From positions 1 to 6,232 of the forward strand of contig LKMY01000112.1 in NCBI GenBank assembly GCA_001564205.1: a DNA stretch of 6,232 nt. Direction: 5' to 3'. Both the position numbers and the translations under genes were made by a program. This document shows positions 1 to 5,785 of the stretch, one piece after another. The stretch's first letter is position 1. Every line of letters starts with the position of its first letter. The stretch is from Nanohaloarchaea archaeon PL-Br10_U2g5 (GTDB lineage: Archaea > Halobacteriota > Halobacteria > Halobacteriales > Haloferacaceae). The notes below the pieces were generated by a model. The model made no database searches. It saw nothing but the letters and a program-made list of their open reading frames with translations, and was not told the origin of the DNA.

Positions 1-2
1 CG

Positions 3-203
3 ACACTACCGGACGCGTTCCCGGACGCGACCGTCGACACCGAACACGGGGTTCGACTGGAGTTCCCTGACGCCTCGTGGGCGCTCGTCCGACCGTCCGG
101 CACGGAGCCGTACGTCCGCGTGTACGCTGAGAGCGACGACGTCGACGAGCTGGTCGAGTCGGTCACTGCAGTCGTCGGAGTGGCGGTGACTGAGACCGGG
201 TAG
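3..203 (+). CDS. Phosphohexomutase family protein, C-terminal fragment (GlmM/ManB/phosphopentomutase type)
   Basis: This is the last 66 codons of a gene whose start lies left of the window, ending at TAG 201-203. The visible part carries RPSGTEPYVRVYAES (about residues 36-50 of the fragment). RPSGTEP is the phosphate-binding loop of domain IV in the alpha-D-phosphohexomutase superfamily, where it anchors the sugar phosphate. Members move a phosphate between C1 and C6 (or C5) of glucosamine, mannose, glucose or pentose phosphates in the cytoplasm. Domain IV alone does not reveal the substrate. Archaeal GlmM, phosphomannomutase and phosphopentomutase all share this loop, and the catalytic serine and metal-binding domains are outside the window. 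The transporter genes start about 150 bp downstream with their own promoter-like element, so co-transcription is not indicated. The superfamily call is firm; the exact enzyme is open, although the nucleoside-type importer next door makes phosphopentomutase worth considering. Confidence 0.88.
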   Translation, partial: TLPDAFPDATVDTEHGVRLEFPDASWALVRPSGTEPYVRVYAESDDVDELVESVTAVVGVAVTETG

Positions 204-257
204 TCGGTGTTGCGTCCGGCGCGTATCCGGTTTCGTGTCGGGAGAGGTATCTGTCAG

Positions 258-272
258 AGAATGAGTTATTCT
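258..272. repeat. Short perfect inverted repeat in the promoter region of the binding-protein gene
   Basis: AGAAT (258-262) and ATTCT (268-272) are perfect reverse complements around a 5-base centre. It lies about 50 bp upstream of the TATA-like hexamer of the binding-protein gene, where an archaeal activator or repressor could bind. The left half belongs to a decamer (GAGAATGAGT, 257-266) that recurs at 1586-1595 before the ATPase gene. Operator function is inference; a 5-bp arm can occur by chance. Confidence 0.3.
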
Positions 273-320
273 ACTGTCAAGATCCGTGGCTACGGCGAGA
301 GTAACACGCGATACCGACGA

Positions 321-326
321 TTTTAT
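321..326 (+). promoter_or_regulatory. Putative TATA box of the BMP lipoprotein gene
   Basis: TTTTAT at 321-326 resembles the haloarchaeal TATA consensus. Its centre is about 31 nt upstream of ATG 355, so initiation 24-27 nt downstream would give an untranslated leader of only a few bases. That fits the leaderless transcripts common in haloarchaea and the absence of any Shine-Dalgarno match before this ATG. It also argues against starts upstream of 355, because the ATG at 325 overlaps the hexamer itself. Confidence 0.5.
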
Positions 327-354
327 GCCCATTACTCGCCGTTCTGTGAACGAT

Positions 355-1503
355 ATGGCATCAGACTTCGACCGTCGCCGCTTCATTCAGGCGGCCGGTA
401 TCACTGGCATCGCGGGACTCGCAGGTTGCACTGGCGGCCCTGAAGGCAGCTCCGACGACGACTCCAGCGGTGAATCGGTAGACGACAGCGCCGACGACCC
501 CGGAAGCGACGACGGGTCGGACGGAAACGGGTCGGACACGACCAACGTCGGGATGGTGTATGCGCTCGGCGGTCTCGGCGACGAATCGTTCAACGACGCG
601 GCACAGCGCGGCATCATCGAAGCGGCCGAGGACTTCGACGTCTCGTACGACGAATCGCAGCCGGCCGACGCAGGCGAGTTCTCGCAGTTCCAGCGGCTGT
701 ACGCCGAATCGACCGACCCCGACTACGACCTCGTCTCGTGTATCGGCTTCGCACAGCTCGACGCGCTCACGGAGGTCGCACCGGACTTCCCGGAGCAGAA
801 CTTCATGCTGGTCGACGATCAGCTCGACGAGCCGAACGTCGCCAGCTACCAGTTCAAAGAAGAGGAGGGCTCGTTCCTCGTCGGCGCGCTCGCCGCGCTC
901 CTCAGCGAGCGATCGTTCAGCGCGGGGGCCGGTGAGACGGACCCCGACTCGACGAATGTCGGATTCGTCGGTGGTGTCGACGCGCCCCTTATCCGGCGGT
1001 TCCAGGCCGGCTACGAGGCCGGTGCCATGTACGCGGCCGACGACGTCGACGTCAGCACGAGCTACGTCGGCGACTTCGCCGACCCGAGCGGCGGACAAGA
1101 GGCCGCGCTGTCGATGTACGAAAGCGACGTCGACGTCATCTACCACGCGGCCGGCGGGAGCGGCGTCGGCGTGTTCCAGGCGGCACAGAGCGAGGAGCGG
1201 TTCGCTATCGGCGTCGACTCCGACCAGTCGCTCACCGAGGCGGACTTCGACGACGTCATCCTCGCGTCGATGGTGAAACGTGTCGACAGCGCCGTCTACG
1301 AGTCTGTCGAAAACGTCGTGAACGGCGAGTTCGAGGGCGGCTCGCAGGTCGAGCTCGGCCTCGAATCCGAGGGCGTTTCCTGCGTCTACGGCAACGCTAT
1401 CGGCGACGAGATCCCTCAGGAGATCGTCGACGAGATCGACGAGATCCGCGACGGGATCATCGCAGGCGACATCGAGGTTCCTGACGACCCCGACGACGTC
1501 TGA
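355..1503 (+). CDS. BMP/PnrA-family ABC transporter substrate-binding lipoprotein (probable nucleoside binding)
   Basis: This is the extracytoplasmic solute receptor of the importer encoded downstream. The 382-residue protein opens with MASDFDRRRFIQ, whose consecutive arginines (R7-R9) precede a hydrophobic stretch and a lipobox LAGC with Cys25. That indicates Tat-dependent export and lipid anchoring, typical of haloarchaeal binding proteins. Residues 26-64 form a Ser/Gly/Asp linker with 13 acidic residues and no Lys or Arg. The BMP fold (Pfam PF02608) starts at VGMVYALGGLGDESFND (65-81), the family's N-terminal ligand motif. FKEEEGSFLVGALAAL (167-182), GFVGGVDAPLIRRFQAGYEAG (from 203), AAGGSGVGVFQAA (265-277) and GVDSDQS (286-292) follow in the usual order. 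Length is normal and the end intact. I chose ATG 355 because the Tat motif follows at once and the TATA-like element has leaderless spacing; in-frame starts at 286 and 325 would put 33 or 20 residues before a normal signal. Related proteins bind nucleosides (TmpC/PnrA, NupN), so the substrate class is by homology. Confidence 0.93.
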   Translation: MASDFDRRRFIQAAGITGIAGLAGCTGGPEGSSDDDSSGESVDDSADDPGSDDGSDGNGSDTTNVGMVYALGGLGDESFNDAAQRGIIEAAEDFDVSYDESQPADAGEFSQFQRLYAESTDPDYDLVSCIGFAQLDALTEVAPDFPEQNFMLVDDQLDEPNVASYQFKEEEGSFLVGALAALLSERSFSAGAGETDPDSTNVGFVGGVDAPLIRRFQAGYEAGAMYAADDVDVSTSYVGDFADPSGGQEAALSMYESDVDVIYHAAGGSGVGVFQAAQSEERFAIGVDSDQSLTEADFDDVILASMVKRVDSAVYESVENVVNGEFEGGSQVELGLESEGVSCVYGNAIGDEIPQEIVDEIDEIRDGIIAGDIEVPDDPDDV

Positions 1504-1518
1504 TCGGCTGCGAGCCGA
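1504..1518 (+). terminator. Hairpin directly after the binding-protein stop codon
   Basis: TCGGCT (1504-1509) and AGCCGA (1513-1518) pair perfectly around a 3-base loop, beginning at the first base after TGA 1501-1503. No strong T-tract follows (only GATTTC), so it is not a classic archaeal terminator. It could stabilise the 3' end of the lipoprotein transcript or mark a processing point that raises binding-protein mRNA above permease mRNA. The structure is visible; the function is inferred. Confidence 0.35.
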
Positions 1519-1534
1519 CTGATTTCGCGCGCAG

Positions 1535-1552
1535 ATCGACTTCTGCGTCGAT
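1535..1552. repeat. Inverted repeat overlapping a 15-bp tandem duplication
   Basis: ATCGAC (1535-1540) and GTCGAT (1547-1552) are perfect reverse complements separated by 6 bases. The right arm lies in the first copy of the 15-bp tandem duplication, and an identical second right arm occurs at 1562-1567. The left arm could therefore pair with either copy, giving two alternative hairpins in RNA. No regulator family is recognisable from it. Confidence 0.4.
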
Positions 1553-1572
1553 GAAGCCTGCGTCGATGAAGC
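1543..1572. repeat. Two perfect tandem copies of a 15-bp unit
   Basis: CTGCGTCGATGAAGC at 1543-1557 is repeated without change or gap at 1558-1572. It lies in the noncoding gap between the lipoprotein and ATPase genes, about 110 bp upstream of the putative ATPase promoter. It may be a recent slippage duplication or a duplicated protein-binding site; the sequence cannot decide. Confidence 0.8.
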
Positions 1573-1679
1573 GCCACGTCCGTTCGAGAATGAGTATCTG
1601 ACGTGTTCACACCGTTAACCGTTCCGCCGATAGATGACCGACGCACCAACTTGCAGACTCGGACACGAACCCAACGTGC

Positions 1680-1685
1680 TTTTGA
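1680..1685 (+). promoter_or_regulatory. Putative TATA-like element of the ATPase-permease operon
   Basis: TTTTGA at 1680-1685 is the most T-rich hexamer at the right distance, with its centre about 28 nt upstream of ATG 1711. This is a weaker TATA match than the one before the binding-protein gene. A promoter here would let the ATPase and both permeases be transcribed separately from the binding protein, in line with the 207-bp gap. The assignment rests on spacing and base composition only. Confidence 0.35.
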
Positions 1686-1699
1686 GCGTGCCACAGAGA

Positions 1700-1704
1700 G
1701 AGGT
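1700..1704 (+). promoter_or_regulatory. Ribosome binding site of the ABC ATPase gene
   Basis: GAGGT at 1700-1704 matches the core of the archaeal Shine-Dalgarno sequence, 6 nt before ATG 1711. It supports this start codon. It also means that initiation may not depend on a leaderless transcript, for example if read-through from the binding-protein gene occurs. Confidence 0.5.
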
Positions 1705-1710
1705 CGATAG

Positions 1711-3306
1711 ATGAATCCCGCGGTGCATTTAGACGGCATCACAAAGCGGTTCCCGGGAGTTGTCGCCAACGACAACGTCACTCTCACGGTCGGTCGCGGG
1801 AGCGTTCACGCCCTGTTGGGTGAGAACGGCGCTGGGAAGACGACGCTGATGAACGTCCTGTACGGCCTGTATCGTCCGACCGAAGGGCGCGTCGTCATCG
1901 ATGGCGAGCCGCGCTCGTTCGACTCACCGCGCGACGCGATCGACGCCGGAATCGGGATGATCCATCAGCATTTCATGCTGGTTGAGCCGATGCGGATCTG
2001 GCAGAACGTCGTGCTGGGTAACGAGCCGACCGAGTGGTACGGCCTCCGCATCGACGAGGATGCGGCCCGAGACGCAGTCCGCGAACTGAGCGCACGATAC
2101 GGGTTCAACGTTAACCCGGATGATCGGGTCGAAGACGTCTCGGTCGGCGTCCAGCAGCGCGTGGAGATACTGAAGGCGCTGTATCGGGGCGCAGAAATTC
2201 TCATTCTCGACGAGCCCACCGCGGTGCTTACCCCGCAAGAAGTGGAGGACCTCTACGACGTGTTCGAGGAGCTAACCGACCAAGGGAAGACGATCATTTT
2301 CATCTCGCACAAGCTGAGCGAGGCGACCCACGCGGCCGACGAGATCACCGTGTTGCGCGACGGCAGAAACGTCGGCACCGTCTCGACCGACGACGTGACG
2401 AGCGAGCAGCTCGCGGAGATGATGGTCGGTCGCGAGGTGTTGATGGAGCGCTCGCCGACTGAGGGGTCGCCCGGCGAGACCGTGCTTGAAGTCGACGGGC
2501 TGTTCGCCGAGGACGACCGAGGTGTCGAAGCCGTTTCCGGCGTCTCGGCGCGGGTCTGCGAGGGCGAAATCTTCGGTATTGCGGGCGTCGACGGGAACGG
2601 CCAGTCGCAGCTCATTGAGTCGATCACCGGTCTCCGGACGCCGACGGAAGGGAGTGTCTCGTTTCGGGGCGAGTCGCTCGACGAAGTGGGTCGGCGCGAG
2701 CGCATCGACCGCGGGATGGCATATATCCCGGAAGACCGGCAGGCACGCGGACTCGTGATGGAGTACGACCTGACACAAAACGCCGTGCTCGGCAGCCAAC
2801 ACGACCCGGCGTTCACCGACGGGCTGCGACTCGACTGGGGCGACGCGACGGCTCACGCCGAATCGGTTATCGACGAGTACGACGTGCGACCGCCAAACCG
2901 CGAAGCGACGGCCAAGTCCTTTTCCGGCGGTAACCAGCAGAAGTTCATTGTCGGTCGGGAGTTCGAGCGCGACCCCGACCTCGTCGTTGCTACCCATCCG
3001 ACCCGGGGCGTCGACATCGGCTCGACCGAGTTCATCCACGACCGGCTCACGGAGCTTCGGTCAGCGGGGAAAGCGGTGCTGCTCGTCTCCTCGAAGCTCG
3101 ACGAAGTGCAGGCGCTCTCAGACCGACTGGCGGTGATGCACGACGGTGAGTTCACTGGCGTCGTCGATCCGACTACCGTCACGGAAGAGCAGCTCGGCCT
3201 CCTGATGGCCGGCGAGCGCCTCGAGGACGACACCGTTGATCACGTTGGTGTGAGCCGCAGTAATGATGGTGCCAATTCGGCCGACGACGGGGAGGTGTCG
3301 CCGTGA
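1711..3306 (+). CDS. ABC transporter ATP-binding protein, two fused nucleotide-binding domains (NupO/YufO-like)
   Basis: This cytoplasmic protein of 531 residues powers the importer and has two ATPase domains in one chain, as in RbsA, MglA and YufO. Domain 1 has Walker A GENGAGKT (37-44), Q-loop Q86 in IHQHFMLV, signature SVGVQQ (144-149), Walker B ILILDEP (163-169) with catalytic Glu168, and switch His200 (FISHKL). Domain 2 has a degenerate Walker A GVDGNGQS (292-299) with Gln in place of Lys, YIPEDRQARGL (338-348), signature SGGNQQ (405-410), a Walker B region ending THPTRGVD that lacks the catalytic Glu, and VSSKL where the switch His should be. Only the composite site from domain 1 Walker motifs and the domain 2 signature looks able to hydrolyse ATP, as is usual in this family. 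A polar acidic tail of about 27 residues ends the protein. ATG 1711 has a Shine-Dalgarno match 6 nt upstream. The stop overlaps the next start (GTGA at 3303-3306), implying translational coupling to the permease. Confidence 0.95.
   Translation: MNPAVHLDGITKRFPGVVANDNVTLTVGRGSVHALLGENGAGKTTLMNVLYGLYRPTEGRVVIDGEPRSFDSPRDAIDAGIGMIHQHFMLVEPMRIWQNVVLGNEPTEWYGLRIDEDAARDAVRELSARYGFNVNPDDRVEDVSVGVQQRVEILKALYRGAEILILDEPTAVLTPQEVEDLYDVFEELTDQGKTIIFISHKLSEATHAADEITVLRDGRNVGTVSTDDVTSEQLAEMMVGREVLMERSPTEGSPGETVLEVDGLFAEDDRGVEAVSGVSARVCEGEIFGIAGVDGNGQSQLIESITGLRTPTEGSVSFRGESLDEVGRRERIDRGMAYIPEDRQARGLVMEYDLTQNAVLGSQHDPAFTDGLRLDWGDATAHAESVIDEYDVRPPNREATAKSFSGGNQQKFIVGREFERDPDLVVATHPTRGVDIGSTEFIHDRLTELRSAGKAVLLVSSKLDEVQALSDRLAVMHDGEFTGVVDPTTVTEEQLGLLMAGERLEDDTVDHVGVSRSNDGANSADDGEVSP
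3291..3297 (+). promoter_or_regulatory. Strong ribosome binding site of the first permease gene
   Basis: GGAGGTG at 3291-3297 matches the archaeal Shine-Dalgarno consensus, 5 nt before GTG 3303 and inside the end of the ATPase gene. It fixes the non-ATG start of the permease and indicates internal initiation on a polycistronic mRNA. Confidence 0.75.
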
Positions 3307-4676
3307 GCGCCAGTCGGCTCGGTGCGATTCGCTCACGCGTCACCGCCGTCCTTCGATGGTTCGCCGGGATCTCCGGCGTCGACCGCGTCCTCATTGCGGG
3401 CGCTGCGCTCGGGCTCTCGATCCTTGTCGGCTTCTTCATCGTGCTCGGCTCCGGGCGAGTCGCCGAATGTCAGACGGCTGCATGGACGATGCCGATAACC
3501 GGACTCGGATTCTGTTATAACCCGTTTGAGGTGTACTTCATCCTCTTTAACGGTGCTCTCGGCGAGCCGTTCTACCTGTGGGAGCCGGCGCTTTTGAACC
3601 CGGGATGGCTCCCGATCACGCTCCCGTGGCTGGGGTTCATGCCCGGGTGGTCGCCGTTCAACAACTCGTTTGCGCTAACGATGAGCGAGACGACCCTGCT
3701 CATCTTCACTGGGCTCTCCGTTGCGGTCGCGTTCCGTGCCGGCCTGTTCAACATCGGAACGCAGGGGCAGCTCGTCGTTGGTGCACTGCTGACCGCGCTT
3801 GTCGTGATTGCGCTCGCGCCGGTGTTCCCGGCGAACCGGGCCGGCGGCGTGGCGCTCATCACGATCGGTATCGCCGCCGGCGCGCTTGGCGGCGGGTTCT
3901 GGGGAGCGATCCCCGGTGCGCTGAAGGCGTACGCCGACGCCAACGAGGTGATCACGACGATCATGTTGAATTTCATCGCCGCGAACATCGCCTACGTCCT
4001 CGTGTTGGAGGTGTTCCGCGCGGAGGGGAGCTCCGTCGTCGCGACCGCGTACGTTCCCGACTACGCGAGGATCGGTCCGTGGTTCTTCCCGACGACCGGT
4101 AACTTCGCCGAGGCCGCGCTGCTGATCGGTCTCGTCGCGGTCGTCGGCCTCTACCTCTTCTTAGAGCACACGTCGCTCGGCTACGATCTCCGTGTCAGCG
4201 GTATTCAGCCCTTGGCGGCCGAGTACGGCGGCGTGAACGCGAAGCTCACCACCGTACGGGCGATGACGCTCTCCGGTGCGCTCGGCGGGATCGGCGGCAG
4301 CATGTGGGTGTTGATGTCGGAGGGACGATGGGTGGAGTCGGTCCCGGCCCTCGGCTTCGACGGCATCGCCGTCTCGATTCTCGCGGGGAACAACCCGCTC
4401 GGCGTGTTTCCAGCCGCGGCCCTCTTCGGTGTATTAAAAGGCGGTGCCCTGCAAGTCGGTTTCCAGACCGACGTTCCGCCCGAACTGATCGGCGTGTTAC
4501 GCGGGCTGATCATCCTGTTCGTCGCGATGCCCGAGTTTTTCCGGCTGATCGGGAGGCGATTTGTTCCGGAGGAAACAGAGAGGGAGCAGAGCGGTGGCGA
4601 CGGGGCCGGCGGCGACGGTGCCGAGGGTCCCGGGGGAGCCAAAGCGGCTGATAACGGGGGTGAGACCGGTGCGTAA
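3303..4676 (+). CDS. ABC transporter permease 1, BPD_transp_2 family (NupP/YufP-like)
   Basis: This is one of the two membrane subunits forming the translocation path. The 457-residue protein has TM1 at about 29-49 and further membrane segments near 130-148, 157-173, 181-203, 216-236, 268-286, 316-336, 351-377 and 394-415 (estimated by eye). Family motifs are FRAGLFNIGTQGQ (144-156), GALKAYADANEVITTIMLNF (204-223, the likely ATPase-coupling region), SLGYDLRVSG (290-299) and GFDGIAVSILAGNNPLG (350-366). Between TM1 and the FRAGLFNIG motif lies a long Trp/Pro-rich region (about 50-128) that appears longer than in bacterial YufP. It carries the protein's only two cysteines, C56 and C71, and probably faces outward. 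Residues 421-457 form a Gly/Ala/Glu-rich cytoplasmic tail. The GTG start overlaps the ATPase stop by 4 nt and has a strong Shine-Dalgarno sequence. The 3' end overlaps the next permease by 8 nt if that starts at 4669. Substrate by homology: nucleosides or similar small polar solutes. Confidence 0.93.
   Translation: MSASRLGAIRSRVTAVLRWFAGISGVDRVLIAGAALGLSILVGFFIVLGSGRVAECQTAAWTMPITGLGFCYNPFEVYFILFNGALGEPFYLWEPALLNPGWLPITLPWLGFMPGWSPFNNSFALTMSETTLLIFTGLSVAVAFRAGLFNIGTQGQLVVGALLTALVVIALAPVFPANRAGGVALITIGIAAGALGGGFWGAIPGALKAYADANEVITTIMLNFIAANIAYVLVLEVFRAEGSSVVATAYVPDYARIGPWFFPTTGNFAEAALLIGLVAVVGLYLFLEHTSLGYDLRVSGIQPLAAEYGGVNAKLTTVRAMTLSGALGGIGGSMWVLMSEGRWVESVPALGFDGIAVSILAGNNPLGVFPAAALFGVLKGGALQVGFQTDVPPELIGVLRGLIILFVAMPEFFRLIGRRFVPEETEREQSGGDGAGGDGAEGPGGAKAADNGGETGA
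4656..4664 (+). promoter_or_regulatory. Ribosome binding site of the second permease gene
   Basis: GGGGGTGAG at 4656-4664 resembles the GGAGGTGA consensus with one substitution and ends 4 nt before GTG 4669. It is the reason for preferring this start over a TTG at 4561, which would create a 116-nt overlap with the first permease. An in-frame GTG at 4660 lies inside the site and is less likely. Confidence 0.5.
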
Positions 4677-5718
4677 TCCGCTCTCTGACATCGATATTCC
4701 GGTCGTTGACCGGCTGTTCGGTGACGGATACGTGCGAAATATAATCGTGATGACCGTGGGGTCGCTCGCGCTGCTCGCGCTGTTCGGGGCGCTGTTCCCG
4801 GAGAGCATCGCGGGCGACCTCTCCGGCGCCGTCTTCACCGGCGGGATGGTGGCCGCGACGGTGCGGATATCCGCGCCGATCGTACTGGCGGCGCTCGGCG
4901 GTATCTTCGCCGAGAAATCCGGCGTCATCAACATCGGGCTGGAGGGGCTGCTCATCATCTCTGCGTTCACCTCAATCTACGTCGCGTACGTTCTCGGTGA
5001 TATCGGCGTACTCGCTGGCGGGAACGCGCAGTTCGCCGGCTTCTTCGCGGGCGTCCTCGCAAGCACGCTGCTCGCGTTCATCTTCGGAGTCGTCTGTATC
5101 GAGTACAAAGCCGATCAGATCATCGCCGGGCTCGCGGTGTGGCTCATCGCGTTGGGACTTGCGCCGTTCCTCTCGACGGTCTTTTTCGGCTCCGTGAACA
5201 CGCCCGGCGTCGGCAACATCTCGTGGCACTACTCGGCAGTCCTCGTCGCGCTTGGCACCGTCGTCGCGTGGTGGACACTCGATCACACCGCGTTCGGCAC
5301 GCATCTGAAAGCGGCCGGCGAGAATCCACGCGCGCTCGATACGGTCGGCGTCTCGGTCTCGAAGATCCGCCACGCCGGCGTGGTGCTATCTGGGATCTTC
5401 GCCGGGGCGGGCGGGAGCCTGCTCGCGCTCGGCGTCGGACGCTTCGGGGGCTCGGGTGAGACCATGGTCCAAGGAAAGGGGTTCATCGCCATCGTCGTCT
5501 ACCTGTTCGGCAACTACAATCCGATCGGCGCACTGGGCGCGGGGACGCTGTTCGCAGCGCTCGAAGCGCTCCAGACCCGGCTCCAGCAGCTGGGATACGG
5601 GATCCCGAACTCGCTCGTCGAGACGACCCCGTACGTGGTCGTCATCATCGTGCTCGCGTTTGTCGGTCGAACTCGGATTCCGTCCGCCGCCGGCGACCAC
5701 TACGAGACGGAGGAGTGA
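4669..5718 (+). CDS. ABC transporter permease 2, BPD_transp_2 family (NupQ/YufQ-like)
   Basis: This is the second membrane subunit, expected to pair with permease 1. From GTG 4669 it has 349 residues. A hydrophobic segment at about 25-43 is followed by a membrane segment (60-77) and the diagnostic GIFAEKSGVINIGLEGLLI (78-96), equivalent to FRAGLFNIGTQGQ of permease 1. Then come membrane segments near 96-115 and 122-143, EYKADQIIAGLAV (145-157), a segment at 158-174, another at about 188-204, and HTAFGTHLKAAGENPRALDT (206-225), a cytoplasmic loop typical of the family. The C-terminal half has Gly-rich helices (around LSGIFAGAGGSLLALG and GFIAIVVYLFGNYNPIGALG) and ends in a short acidic tail. 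The upstream in-frame extension to TTG 4561 encodes an Arg/Pro-rich stretch that is out of frame with, and overlaps, the low-complexity tail of permease 1, so I regard it as noncoding in this frame. The overlap and Shine-Dalgarno sequence indicate the last gene of the ATPase-permease operon. Confidence 0.92.
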   Translation: MRNPLSDIDIPVVDRLFGDGYVRNIIVMTVGSLALLALFGALFPESIAGDLSGAVFTGGMVAATVRISAPIVLAALGGIFAEKSGVINIGLEGLLIISAFTSIYVAYVLGDIGVLAGGNAQFAGFFAGVLASTLLAFIFGVVCIEYKADQIIAGLAVWLIALGLAPFLSTVFFGSVNTPGVGNISWHYSAVLVALGTVVAWWTLDHTAFGTHLKAAGENPRALDTVGVSVSKIRHAGVVLSGIFAGAGGSLLALGVGRFGGSGETMVQGKGFIAIVVYLFGNYNPIGALGAGTLFAALEALQTRLQQLGYGIPNSLVETTPYVVVIIVLAFVGRTRIPSAAGDHYETEE

Positions 5719-5785
5719 GGCGACGGGAACTGTGGACCAGCAAAATCGTCTAGACCGCCGACAGTAGTCGCGATTCGAACCGCAT

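Noticed and set aside
286..354. Upstream in-frame extension of the lipoprotein gene (starts at 286 or 325)
   Set aside because: It would place 23 or 10 extra residues before an otherwise standard Tat signal, and the putative TATA box at 321-326 lies inside it.
207..443. Small + strand open frame overlapping the start of the lipoprotein gene
   Set aside because: It overlaps the Tat signal region in another frame, has no ribosome site or recognisable motif, and is Arg/Tyr-rich, unlike acidic haloarchaeal proteins.
361..1146. Long open frame on the - strand opposite the lipoprotein gene (261 codons)
   Set aside because: It is a shadow of a GC-rich coding region. The translation is Arg/Val-rich with no recognisable domain, while the opposite + frame encodes a complete, motif-rich BMP protein.
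2272..3039. Long open frame on the - strand opposite the ABC ATPase gene (255 codons)
   Set aside because: It lies wholly inside the ATPase gene, whose motifs are all conserved in the + frame. The antisense product shows no family features.
5748..5755. Palindrome GTCTAGAC after the permease 2 stop as a terminator or operator
   Set aside because: It is only 8 bp with no loop or T-tract, and such palindromes are frequent by chance; no function can be supported.
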